Positions 18,564-29,844 of a stretch of 64,000 bases of DNA are shown piece after piece; the first letter of the stretch is position 1; each line of letters begins with the position of its first letter. This DNA is from Plasmodiophora brassicae. Taxonomy: Eukaryota; Endomyxa: Phytomyxea; Phytomyxea; Plasmodiophorida. Location: contig CP145413.1 in assembly GCA_036867785.1 (NCBI GenBank), positions 1,480,658 to 1,544,657 on the forward strand, in the 5' to 3' direction. Position numbers and translations under genes: made by a program. The notes beneath the pieces are model-generated. The model saw nothing but the letters and a program-made list of their open reading frames with translations. It ran no database searches and was not told the origin of the DNA.

Positions 18564-21500
18564 GAAGCTTCTTGCGCAAAGAGCCCCAAGCAAACGAACT
18601 CACTTAATGGCAGGAGGTGGCCGCAGAGCGCCCGTTCGTCTACAGATGGAGGACGACGCCAGGACCAACTCCGACGCCGAGGCCAAGGAGCATGAATCGT
18701 CGACAGATGACGAAATCGATCGAGGGCTTCAGTCAACAAACCTGCACGGTAAGAGCCCGATCTTTATGCCTTTGAAACCGCCCATCCTACGTACCCTGAG
18801 CCTTACGGCCAAGGACGGAATTAACGATTTCCTCAAGAAATATAGGAAACACGTCGAGATCGTTAACGAGCGCCGACTGATCTACAAGGAGGATATTCAT
18901 CCGCCAACGGTGAAGTCATGCATTACCGAGGACGTCCTCAAAGGGATGTCGAAATATCGCCTACGTCAACCCGCCAGCACGATCACGGATGGCGACATCA
19001 TGAGCTACTTGAGGTCAGTCCAACGCAGGGAGGCTGATGTCGAGAGTTCGACAGACATCAAGGCGCTTCTCACGAAGACAGTGGTCATGAACCTGTCAAT
19101 CAAGAGTATTGAGGAACGTGTCACGTCTTTCTTCGCCAAGTTCGATGAGCTAATCGACGACTATGGGCTACAAGACACATACGCCAAAGGAACGAAAGGA
19201 ACCAAGCGCAAGATCAAGGTATTACGCGGAGGTATCCGTCCCACTGACCTTGCGGTTCTAGTCGAACGCGCGATCGAGTTCGGAGGGTGCAGGGACGCTG
19301 AGAAGGACGAGCTCAAATTCTTCGACCTCGTCGACCGTCTTGCCAAAGAGCAGGACAAACACTTCCGGCTGCAAGCTGAGAAGAAGAAGTCTCCAGCGCA
19401 GACCATGTCCCCACCTGCAGGTAAGAAAGGTAAGGACGTTGTTGCTCCGAATAGGAATGGCGGCAAGCATCCGACAAATCCGATCGGACTGAAGACAGCT
19501 CAATCGTCCACATCGCAAACGAAAGACGAATCGAGGGACATCCCCGAGCACATCCGAAAACGTTTCGAAGGTAAGGATCCTCCAAAGGCAGGTTGCCTAA
19601 TCTGCAAGGAGCAGCACTGGGTCCAAGTGTGCCCGAAGGCAACTCAAGGAGAACGCAAAGCTGCCATTGAAAAGTTCCAGAAAGAGCGCAAAGAGAAGGA
19701 GGAGAGTAAGGGCAACGCAGACACGGCAAAGCGCATGGGCCCGCCGTCGCCGTCAACACCGTCCCCTATGAGACTTCGCTTCCAGAACTCGCTCGACCTT
19801 CCATTCGAAGCCGATAGTGGTGCGACGAAGACCGTCATTTCGCAATCGCAACTGCTACGGATTCAAGCCATCCAGCATGTCCCAGTCAAAGTGTTCGACC
19901 ATCCAACGGAGGCGAAACTTGCAACGATCGGGGCTACGACAACAATTGTCGCCACAGCGATCGTGGACATCACCATTGTCCCACCTTCGCATGGCAAACC
20001 TGCACATCTACGCGGGCGGGAAATCAACGTATGTCGCGAAGACCTATCTGATGACATTGTCCTTTTAGGAGCCCCGGAACTGGACGCGTTGGGTATCAAT
20101 CCAGCTACACAACTGAAGGAGATGTTAATCGAGGCAAATGGTCCTATCATCATCGAAGCGGATCCGACCCCGGAACGTCACGCCCCAGGTGGTCAAGGGA
20201 TCACGATGAGAGCGGTAAGACACCCGGAGGTAAGTGGAACAACTCGCGATCATGAGCCCCAATTGGACACCAATGATCCGGGTGACGACTATGATGTCGA
20301 AATCGGAGAACACTCCGATACAGACGTGGACAGGGCAATAGACCGGATGATACAACGTGCAACTGACTCCGGTTTCCCTAACGATCAAGTCCCGCGTCTA
20401 CGCACAACTGTCAATCGACACAAAGACATATGGCGAACGAAGCTTGGCCGTGATCCACCTGCGAAAGTAAGTCCACTGAAACTACACTTCAAAGCAGATG
20501 CTCGTCCTGTTCGTTGCCGAACACGAAGGTATACCCTCGAACATCAAAAATTCATGGATGATCACGTAGGAACCTTGGCGGAAAACGATTTTGTGTACCG
20601 CAATCCGCACAGCAGGTACGCGTCGCCGTGTCTGGTCGTCGACAAGAAGGACACGGAGGTTCGCGGCCATCGGCTGACCGTCGACATCAATGAAGCCGTC
20701 AACAAACAGACCGAACGCATTGCATGGCCGATGCCTCACATCGACATCATCCTGACCTACCTACGTTCCGCGACCATCTTCATGCTGTTCGATGCCTTTA
20801 AAGGCTATTGGCAATTTCCGTTGCACCCTGATTCGCAGGAGGCCTGCTCGTTCATGACACACATCGCCACGTTCACACCCAGGCGCATCATCCAGGGAAT
20901 TGCTGATTGCGTGTTTGCGTTCCAGGCGGGAATGCAACAGGTGTTGGGGAAACTTCTATATATCTGCGCCCTACTCTGGATCGACGATATCCTCGGCTAC
21001 GTATCTGGATTCGGAGCCTACATGGACACACTCGAATCTCTTCTCAACGCTTTCGACGAGTTTGGAGTTAAACTCAACCCTGATCGCTGCCAGTTATATC
21101 TCACTTCAGTGACATGGTGCGGTCGCGTTATATCCGCTGATGGAGTGTCGTTCGATCGCTCGTATCTCAACGCCTTGCACGATCTATCAACTCCTATCAC
21201 GGCTGCTGATCTCCAACAGTTCCTCTCGGGCCTCAATTGGGTCCGTTCTGTTATCCCTCAATTCGCGGCACATGTTCATCCGCTACAGGATCTACTTCTG
21301 TCCGCTTCTCGTTCTGTCAGCAGTCTGAAGAAATCACACCTACGTCGAGTTCGTTTAGCCGACATCGGCTGGACCACTGACCATCTCACCAGTTTCAATT
21401 CTCTGAAGCATCGACTATCGGAGGCCATGACGCTGGCGCACACCAAGGACGAATGGATCATGTGTCTCTTTCCGGATGCGAGTGACCGTTTCTGGTCTGT

Positions 21501-23505
21501 TTTCCTGTCGCAGATCCCTCCGGAAGATATTGATCTCCCGTACGGTGAGCAACACCACGAACCTTTGTCGTTCATCTCGGGGACATTCCGTGGTTCTCAA
21601 TTGAAGTGGGCGACCATTGAGAAGGAGGCCTACGCCATCATTGAAGGCTGCTATCGCCTCAGACACTTCATCTCTATGTCAAAGCTGGCACTTCGAATCT
21701 TCACAGACCACCGTAATTTGGTTTTCATTCTGAACCCAGCCTCGGTTGCACGAATTAGTCGGACGACCGGCGATCGCTTGGAGCGCTGGCGACTTCAGAT
21801 TATCGACCTAGATTTTCACATTGAGCACATTGCTGGGGAGGACAACGTTTGGGCCGACCTCGCCACGCGGTGGGGCGTCGCCCTGCAACCACTCTCCTCA
21901 TTTTCCCCTCCATCGTTCCGTTCTATTCGTCATATGGCAATTAATCTTGACTTCGACGATTACAAGATGACCGATGAGTTTATCTGGCCGTCTGTCGACG
22001 AGATTAGTAACGCTCAGACCGACTACATTCGCCAACACGACCTATCTGCCGTTTCCGATATTCTCCAACTCGAAGGGGACATGTCTCTCCACCTTAGCCC
22101 GGAATCTGGCTGGCGTACTCCAGACAATCAACTCTGGGTACCATCACATGCACTGCAGCTACGCATCGCAGTGATTTCACATATGGGACTGTCTGGTCAT
22201 CAACCTGCTGCATCGACTATTTCGAGCATCGCACAACTCTTCTGGTGGCCTGATCTGGATTCCTTTGTTCGTGCATTTGTGGACAAATGCTTACACTGCC
22301 TACGCAACAAAGATTCGATGATTCCCCGACCTTTTGGCACGGCTATGCATGCGGACAAGCCCAATAAGGTCATCCACTATGACTTTCTGTTCTTATCCAA
22401 ACCTCGTCCAGGCGATTCTCATCAACTTCGTTATGTTCTGGTTCTGAAGGACGACGCCACGGCATTCGTCGAGTTAATTCCTTGTCAATTCGCGGATCAC
22501 AGCGTTGTCGCCGAATCTCTTCTGGATTGGTTCAAACGTTTCGGCATTGTTTTCCAACATGTCTCTGACCGCGGCACACACTTCAAAAACGCGGTTATCG
22601 CCGAGCTTAATAGCCGGTTACACTGCAACCATCATTTCACAACTGCCTACACACCTTGGGCGAACGGCACGGTTGAGGTTGTCAACAAGCGGCTTCTCTT
22701 CCTGCTGAAGTCCCTCCTCTCCGAGCTAAATCTTCCATTCCAGGATTGGCCGTATGTCCTTCCGCTGATCAACATGACGGTAAATCACACTGTTCGATCA
22801 AGTGTGGGCTACGCGCCTGTCACGATGTTTACGGGTTTGCCACCCTCGACACCTATCTCGATTATCTTCAACAAACGCATCGACGCGGTTATCGACGTGC
22901 CGTTGACCCCTGACCGTCTCAAGGAAATGACGACGGAACTTATCGATTCTCTCGAGGACATGCACAAAGCAGTGGCACGTACACGCACCCATCTACGTGA
23001 TCTCAAGCAACGCGCCCGGCGTCGCCGACGCAATGTTCGCGAGATCAACTTCACGACGGGCGACTATGTTCTCGTGGCCAACCATGGCAAGCACTCCAAG
23101 TCCGAGTACAACTGGACTGGACCTGCCCAGATTATCGACACCATCAACGACTGGGTGTATCGAGTTCGAGATCTCTTGACTGATCGTATCTCAGATGTAC
23201 ACGCCCAGCGCTTAATGTTCTATGCAGATGCGCACTTGAATGTCACCTCTTCCCTGAAGCACAACATCGCGCTCACCGGCGTGGCTTACCAAGTCAACGC
23301 AGTCGAGGACATTCGAGTCAATTCTACGTCAGGTGACACTGAACTACTGATCAACTGGATCGGATTCGATGCCACCGACAATTCATGGGAACCTTACTCG
23401 GTCATGGCGGCCGATGTTCCTGATATCGTCAGGGCCTTCCTCGAACGACACGCCGAAGGAGACTCGCTCTGCTCACGACTGTTAGCAGATTTCTAACACG
23501 GGGAG

Positions 23506-23702
23506 TGTTCATCCAGAGTACCAGTACTCAGATGATGCTGCTCAGATGCTGCTGCCACCCGGTCACATGATCATGACCGTACTCGACCCCGCAGCGGCCC
23601 TTGCTGTGACGATCCTGTCCAAATACATCAGTTCGTTATATCACCAGGCGCCGACTCTTGCGACCGACCGCCCCCGTAGTGGGCAGCGGCGGCGTTAGCA
23701 CA
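23506..23702 (+). repeat. 3' LTR
   Basis: 197-bp direct repeat of the 5' LTR, directly preceded by a purine tract and followed by the CCCTT duplication. Confidence 0.92.
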
Positions 23703-23707
23703 CCCTT

Positions 23708-24600
23708 CATGGACCGGCGCGGCGGCAGCAAGAAGTCTCTTACCTGTTCGAGCTCTTGCCATTCCTCTTCAACGATCAACGTACGGCACGTGCGGATCCA
23801 TGTTATACGCCGCTTCAATCGCCGCGTCCAGGGACGAGGACTGACAGGGGCGAACGGCTGTTCGGAGTGCGGGATGCAGTGTCGCGATGAACTTCTCGAC
23901 AAGTAGCTTACCACCTGCTTGGCGGTGGAGGACATGGAATTGGCGTACATGATCTTTCAGGTTCGGCGTGCTCTGCTGATAGTTGTCAGGTTCGGCGTGC
24001 TCTGCTGATAGTTGTCGAACACGGTCTTCGCCCAGACGGCCGAGATGTCTGGGAAGGAGCGCAGGAGAGTGGCCCGTAGGTCCGCGATCGTCCCATCGAC
24101 CATGATATCGACAGTATAGTAGCAGTCAGGGCCGGTCTTTGGAGCGCGGAAAGCGCATCAAAGGCGTAATCCGGGAGTGGCTCCGTCGAATGGGGGTTGA
24201 GTCGGAGGCGCCTGAGGCATAGGGCAAACCACTGGGCCGCAGTAAGGCCATCGTGCGCCCGGTCCCCGGTGAACGGGGGAAGCTTGCCAGGTTTTACCGG
24301 CGGCGGGGCTGACGGCAGCGTCGTCAACAGAGGGTCGGAAGGCGGCAGGAGCAGCGCGGGGGCAGCATCCGGATGGTCCGTATGATCGTCCCGAGAGGCG
24401 TCCAAACAGGGTTTGCCCGGATCGGCAGTGGCAGTTTGTTGGCGCGTGACTGGCATAGTGGCGGAGGCAGGAGCAACAGTAGCGGAGGCAGCGACGGCAA
24501 GTAGGGAAGTGACGGCGAGGACGACAGTGGCGGCACGGCGGGGAGGACAGCGACGACGAGGCGACAGCACAGGCAGCGGTAGGAGCTTTTGGGCCCACAA
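23708..24600 (-). mobile_element. Retroelement gag-like fossil (broken)
   Basis: On the minus strand this stretch shows a gag-like reading: a Pro-rich lead, KLPPFTGDRAHDGL followed by a Trp-containing helix, and a later segment with the spacing of Ty3/Gypsy gag helices (VEKFIATLHPALR). It is interrupted in several places and has no pol part next to it, so it is an old, broken copy of a family different from the young element beside it. The young element lies at its downstream side, so the fossil may once have continued across that point. Confidence 0.5.
23960..24018. repeat. ~29-bp direct tandem duplication
   Basis: The sequence beginning GGTTCGGCGTGCTCTGCTGA is repeated head to tail at about 23,961 and 23,990, inside the gag-like fossil. 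Read directly. Confidence 0.9.
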
Positions 24601-24693
24601 CCAATGAAGGCGCACACTAACTAAAAGTGAGTGTACAGGCCGGGCCCCGGGACATTTACGTCTTCCGAGGGCGCGCGCAGCTGGGTCATTGTC

Positions 24694-25357
24694 TCATTGA
24701 CCACTGTATTCGTGTCCATATCGAACGTGCAGCGCAGCCCTGAACGATGCATGGCGGATGCCGGGTGGGCGGGCGCGTTCAAATCGCTCGATAGCCATTG
24801 CCGGCGTGACGCGATGGACCTCGATCAGGTAGGCGCAGATCAGGAAACCGGTCCGATTGAACCCGTAATGGCAGTGGACCCCGATTTGCACAGGGCCTTC
24901 TTCCTATACAACGCTTATATGCCTACTATGACATGGCGAGCGTTGCAGCACAGCAAACGTACGTGTGACATGCGGTTGGAGGCCTGCACGAGGTCGATAA
25001 ACCTGCTGACATCGGCTGCGCTGGGAACGGACTTCGCCACGAGCGGTACCTTGTGCCGAACGATTCGACCGTCGACGTCGTAATTGTCCAGGTCGCTGCT
25101 AAGGTCGACGATCACACGAACGCGCGGTTTCGCATCGAGGAACGCACGGAGCGTGTGCCCGTGCGAATCGTCCCTTGGGCAATCCATCAGTTCGTTGCCG
25201 CACCTCGCACGCTGCACCAACGACACGCGGACCTGGAGAACGTCTTCATTGGCAGCAGATTGGTCCCCTCAACGATGCCGCCGAAATTCTCGACTCGCAT
25301 CCACTTGTCCAGGTTCTTCAGAACGCTGACGGTGACCTTGCTGCCCCGGTCCGTCAT
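24694..25357 (-). CDS. Dual-specificity phosphatase of the RNA 5'-triphosphatase (capping/DUSP11) type
   Basis: Cysteine phosphatase fold. The P-loop GVHCHYGFNRTGF (HC-x5-R) with 'GFNRT' is typical of mRNA-capping RNA triphosphatases and DUSP11/PIR1. Upstream lie VIVDLSSDLDNYD and VPSAADVSRFIDLV, again the capping-type pattern, and an N-terminal NFGGIVEGTNLLPMKT segment equal to the family's 'G..I.GT.fi.fK'. A 59-nt intron (24962-24904) joins SNRMSH to EEGPVQIGVHC in frame. Joining of the first part (25357 to about 25230) to the second needs a skip of about 29 nt near 25,200-25,228 that is short for an intron here; it is either an unusually small intron or a frame break. Start ATG at 25357 (MTDRGSKV). 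Role: probably RNA 5'-end processing, inferred. Confidence 0.72.
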
Positions 25358-25859
25358 TGGCGCGCGCGTCGCGGCGACGGTGGGGTCGTCCACGCTGCGG
25401 TCGGCAACAAAGATGAACGCCACTGTGCGGGTGCAGTGCAGACCATGTAGTTGTGTTGAGCCCCAGCAGCTGGCGCCACCAACGTGATCGGGCCGATAAC
25501 GTCCGCCGTTTCAGGCCGTGACGACCCGCGGAATCCCGGCCCTGCCGACACGACGCACGCCTTGGATTTGTACGTAGCCCCGCTGCCTCCCTCGATGCGC
25601 GGCAGTCCAGGACGGACGCTGCGGGAAACGGGAAGCCGCCCAGGTCTGCCGCCTAGGCACAAAGGCAGTGACGCGCAGTCAGCAGTGGAAGGCACGGTAC
25701 TGGTACCATTGCACATGGAATAGGCCGTTCACCAAATGCAAGCCATTCGCGCAGGAATGAACCAGATCGGGTCAGAAAAAGGGGGGTGGTCGGGTGTGTG
25801 CGCGCGCGATCAAAATCGAAGGTGTCGTCGGCGTTGCCGGACGGACCGGTGTCCAGATC
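25358..25859. other. Divergent intergenic region
   Basis: About 500 bp between the phosphatase (minus) and the citrate carrier (plus). Only GC-bias frames are open. A purine run (AAAAAGGGGGGTGG) sits near 25,777. No gene recognised. Confidence 0.5.
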
Positions 25860-27173
25860 ATGTCGGAGGGGGGCGGGTCCAAGCCCAAGAAGACGTCGAC
25901 GGCCAAGAACCTGGTCGCTGGCGGTCTCGCCGGGGTATGCTGCTGGGTTGCCAGTCGAACGCGTGGCCGCCCCATCCCTGACAATGATCGGTGCGCACAG
26001 GCCATCGAGGCGACCATCATGTACCCGACGGAATTCGTCAAGTACGCCGCAATCCCATGTGTGTATATATGTGTGTGCCTACTGTTGCTGAACCGCACCA
26101 CCCCTGTTTCGTATCAGGACCCAGTTGCAGCTGGCGTCCAAGGCCCAAGGTACGCCGCCGTTCACGACGCCTCTCGGCTGCCTGAAGTACACGGTCGAAA
26201 CACGGGGCGTCTTTGGCCTATACTCTGTAATTGCAACGGGCGATTCGTGGCAACTACCCGGCTTCCGGTTGTAATGGTCGTCCGCTGTTTGTAGGGGCTG
26301 TCGACGCTGGTGGTGGGCAGCATCCCGAAGGCTGCCGTTCGATTCGCTGCCTTCAACGAGCTGTCTAACCGGATGAAGGGGCCCGACGGGAAACTCTCGA
26401 CGACGTCGACAATGCTGGCCGGGTTAGGCGCCGGCATATTCGAGGCCATTATTGCCGGTCAGTTCAGCGGGGCCCTGATGACGGCCGTTGTACGTGCCCG
26501 TTTCTGACTCGGGCCGCGAATTCGGCAGTGACGCCGATGGAGACCGTCAAGACGAAGATGATTGACGACAAGAACAGGGCGACGCCCCGTTACCGCGGCC
26601 TGGTCCATGGTGTTACCACGATCGTCAAGGAGGACGGTATCGCTGGCGTTTACGCCGGCGTCGTCCCTACGATGCTGAAGCAAGGCGCCAATCAGGCCGT
26701 CCGGTTCGCCATTTACGGTCGCATCAAGGCGCTGATCTGCGGCGATTCCGGGCAGATCACGACGCTCCAGTCCATGCTGACGGGCAGCTTGGCTGGTTTC
26801 GTCAGCGTCTACGCGACGATGCCTTTTGACGTCGGCCTGACATGCCTTGATTGTGGCCGCACCCGCCTGATTAGCCGTCGTTTCAGGTTGTCAAGACGCG
26901 CATGCAGGGCCTGGAGGCAAAGAACTACACGGGCACGTTGAACTGTTTCACGTCCGTCGTCAAGAATGACGGCGTGCTGGCGCTCTGGAAGGGGACCACG
27001 CCCCGGCTGGGCCGTGTCATGTTCAGCGGCGGCATCATCTTCGCCTGTACGGTTGCGCGTCCGCTGTCAACAACGTCATCGTCGCCAAGTCGTTCTTATG
27101 CATCCTCTATCTCTGCGCAGGCTACGAGGCGATTATCAAGGCGCTGGCTCCCGTGTGGCCCGACCCTGAATAG
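25860..27173 (+). CDS. Mitochondrial tricarboxylate (citrate) carrier, SLC25A1-like, seven exons
   Basis: Exchanges citrate/isocitrate for malate across the inner mitochondrial membrane. Exons: 25860-25934, 26001-26041, 26118-26226, 26295-26457, 26529-26830, 26887-27046, 27121-27173; introns 66, 76, 68, 71, 56 and 74 nt, every junction keeps frame; 300 residues, normal for the family. Three SLC25 repeats are visible, each with its P-x-[DE]-x-x-[KR] signature: YPTEFVKTQ, TPMETVKTK and MPFDVVKTRMQGLEA. VGSIPKAAVRF, LKQGANQAVRF and GTTPRLGRV are specific to the citrate carrier subfamily. Ordinary single-copy metabolic gene. Confidence 0.95.
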
Positions 27174-27379
27174 CGGTCACCTGCTTGCCACTGGAACGTT
27201 GATATACACAGTGCCGGATTGCAACTCTACTGCCATACCTGGGCCTTCCGCATCTCGCTACCTTGTAGGAGCCCCCGTGTATTGTACCACCTCCTACCTG
27301 TGTCGCATTGGTCAAGGAGGCCGAGGCGTGCGCGCGGACCAAGCAAGCGCGCCCAGCGCCGCGTGCGATCGTTGCGGCC

Positions 27380-28170
27380 ATGGCGTACGTCATTGATGCC
27401 GCCAAGTCGGTCGACCTGTCCGGCGTCGTCCCACGTACGGCCACGCTGCGGGATGGGACGCAGGGTATTGCCGGCAGGACCCGTACTGGTGCCCGGCTCA
27501 CACACTGTCTGCGCTAGTCACCATCGACCGGTTGAACCGTGCGGCGCGCGAGGACATCACGACGCTGCGTGACCTGCTGAACGGGGAGATAGGTTGGGGT
27601 ATTGGCCCATGCGTTCGTGGCGTTCACTCCTGACTATATAGCGCTGGCGTGCGCTCGCAGAATCGGGGACGTACCCGCAGGATCGGCCAGTCGACGATGC
27701 CGGCTTCCTGGCGTACTATGCGTCCCACGAAGTGTTCGTGGCCAGGCCGACCCAGTCTGGCACAATCCTCGGGTCATTCTACGGTTCGTAAGCACGGCGG
27801 GCGCACGTATACGCAACCACGCCTAATCTGATTCCGATCCCCGCCTGCAGTGAAACCGAACTTCCCAGGGCGATGCGCCCACATCTGCAATTCGGGATTC
27901 CTGGTCGTCCCTGCATATCGCGGTCGTGGCGTGGGTCGCGCCCTCGCCGAGGCGTTCGAAGCCGTCGCGCCGGCATGTGGCTATAGGGCCGCCTTCTTCA
28001 ACCTCGTCTTCGAGGACAACCCGGCGTCGCTGGCGCTGTGGGATTCCCTGCACTACGTACGAACGGGTCGCGTCCCCGGTGCCAAAGTCCCGCCATCAGG
28101 AACGCCCGTCGACGCTGTCATGTTCTACAAGGCGTTCCGTCCGGTTAGGGGCACCTGCCCCGGACAGTAA
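27380..28170 (+). CDS. GNAT-family N-acetyltransferase, four exons
   Basis: Exons 27380-27464, 27518-27592, 27661-27783, 27851-28170; introns 53, 68 and 67 nt; 200 residues. The core motif VVPAYRGRGVGRALAEAFE is the acetyl-CoA pyrophosphate loop (R/Q-x-x-G-x-G/A) of GNAT proteins. The N-terminal half (GEIESGTYPQDRP, then GSFYVKPNFPGRCAHICN) matches the fungal/protist subfamily that includes yeast Mpr1-like enzymes. FEDNPASLALWDSLHY follows as the expected 'N..A..ly...GF' segment. Substrate not predictable. Splice sites inferred from frame and family fit. Confidence 0.87.
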
Positions 28171-28459
28171 ACCGTGATTCTGTATACCGCAACCGGGTCA
28201 CGGGGACCTGCAGGTAGGTACCGGTAGGAGCCGCGTCTGTAGTGTGGTCAGGTGGGACAGACGGCGTCCCATCGCCGGGTGGATGCGGACAATTGGACAA
28301 CGTCGGCGGTTGGGGCGCATTTTGGCCGTGCCGGTCACGGACTTGGAGACGCGTCGTCATAGACGAACCCGGGGTGCCGTCGCCTACCCGATAGGCGTCG
28401 CCGTGGAGGGCGCACGTGCGACCAGCGACCGTGACGACGAAGAAGGCGCGCCGCCCACA

Positions 28460-29675
28460 ATGGCGAGCGTCGTGCTTCAGGTTCCCCGGCGCGCCCAATC
28501 GCTGATCATCGGCAAGGGTCGCAAGACCATCACCGAGATCATGCAGGACACGGGCACGGAGATCTACGTGCCGGCCCGCAAGCAGCAGTCCTCGGAGATC
28601 ACCATCAAGGGCCCGACCGGACAGGCCGTCAAGGACGCCCAGGAGAGGATCGAACACATTCTGGGATACGAACTCGACGAGGAGGAGCTCACCGTCGCGT
28701 ACTTCGGCGTCCCCAAGGTACGCACCAGTTTCGCGATGTGTCCCGTTGTCGTTGACTTGTCGTGGCACAGTCTGAACACTCTGCATTGATTGGCGTCAAT
28801 GGGACGTTGCTGAAGGACCTGCGCAAACAGGTACGCGCCGGGTGATGCCCGTCTCGTCCGCGTCCCTCTCAGCGTGCGTGCACGTGCAGTGTGGGTGCCA
28901 TATCCATGTGCCGCGCATGCGAGACCGGGAGCGTAATGTGGAAGTGCATGGCAACCCGGCGTCCATCCAGTTGGCGCAGTCCAAGGTCGAGGCCATTGTC
29001 GGGCACGCTATCACGATCAGCTACTCGGGTCCCGTTGTCGAGGGCAATGCCAAGGCGGGTGCGGCGGATGGGTCTCCTGGTGCTGGATCGCCCCATGATG
29101 ACGGCGGTGCTGGCAACACGCCTGCCGCTGCGGCTTCGGGCAACGGGCGGGGCCGTGCACGACCAGTGTCGAAAGGTTCCGTCGATCCTGCCACCGGCAA
29201 GCGGCGGCTCGAGAAGGGTCGCATTAACGACATCGTCTTCCTGCCACAGAAGGCAGCGACCGAGTCTGACCCGTTCGCGCGCATCCTCGGCTACATAGCC
29301 GAGGCGTCGTCGTCGGTCAGCCTGTGCGTGTCGGTCCTCGACAATCAGGCGCTGGCCGTCCTCCTGCAGAACCTCCTATCGCAGAACATTCCCGTCTCGA
29401 TCATCGTCAGCAGCAGCGTCCCCGGGTCGAACCTGAGCGAGGCCCGCACGCTGCAGAGCCTGGGCGCGCAGGTCAAGGTCGACCCCGCCGGCGTCACCGA
29501 CTTCCTCAACTTTGCCGTCATCGACAATGCCCTCGTGATATCCGGCTCAAGTACCTGGACCAAGGCCGACAGCCTGCAGGCGCGCCAGTCGATCGTCGTC
29601 ACGAACCATCGCGACTTTGTCCGCGCCTTCAAGAACGAGTTCGCCGAGATCTTCACGTCGCTCAACTCGCTGTAG
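28460..29675 (+). CDS. Two KH domains fused to a PLD-like domain, three exons
   Basis: Exons 28460-28717, 28771-28830, 28890-29675; introns 53 and 59 nt; 367 residues. Residues ~10-75 form a KH domain with the GXXG loop IIGKGRKTITEIM; the second (spread over exons 1-3: SALIGVNGTLLKDLRKQ, then VEVHGNPASIQLAQ) also fits KH. A Gly/Ala-rich linker follows. The C-terminal ~150 residues resemble half of a phospholipase D fold (LCVSVLDNQALAVLLQN; then FAVIDNALVISGSSTWT, aligning to 'HhKfaviDg.vvltGSfNWT'). The catalytic His and Lys of the HKD motif appear replaced, so the PLD part is probably non-catalytic. RNA-binding role inferred from KH. Confidence 0.75.
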
Positions 29676-29844
29676 GCGCGCCCTTGCCCCCGCGTCCACA
29701 GCAACGTACGGCGTGCATCTCCCATGTCGTCGTCCGTATGCGGCGCCGACAAATCATCAGCCGTCTCTGGTTATAAATGCGGCCACCTGGGTACGATGGC
29801 CTCGACCCGATCTCGTTGAGCGTGTCATTGCGGCGGCCCAGCGC

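Larger units (their letters stand above)
18362..23707 (+). mobile_element. Ty3/Gypsy LTR retrotransposon, chromovirus type, whole-looking and young
   Basis: LTRs of 197 bp lie at 18367-18563 and 23506-23702; they start TG and end CA, and look identical by eye. The 5-bp sequence CCCTT flanks both sides (18362-18366, 23703-23707) as a target-site duplication. A purine-rich tract (CGGGGAG) sits just before the 3' LTR. One long open frame (18607-23496) holds, in order, a gag-like region, a CCHC zinc knuckle, a retropepsin motif (DSGA), reverse transcriptase, RNase H, integrase and a C-terminal chromodomain-like segment, the order of Ty3/Gypsy chromoviruses. Matching LTRs and an uninterrupted frame point to a very recent insertion. 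I saw no clear tRNA-type primer site after the 5' LTR. Confidence 0.93.

Noticed and set aside
28145-28786. Minus-strand 213-codon frame over the KH gene
   Set aside because: The opposite strand encodes a clear KH domain with splice sites; this frame is a shadow.
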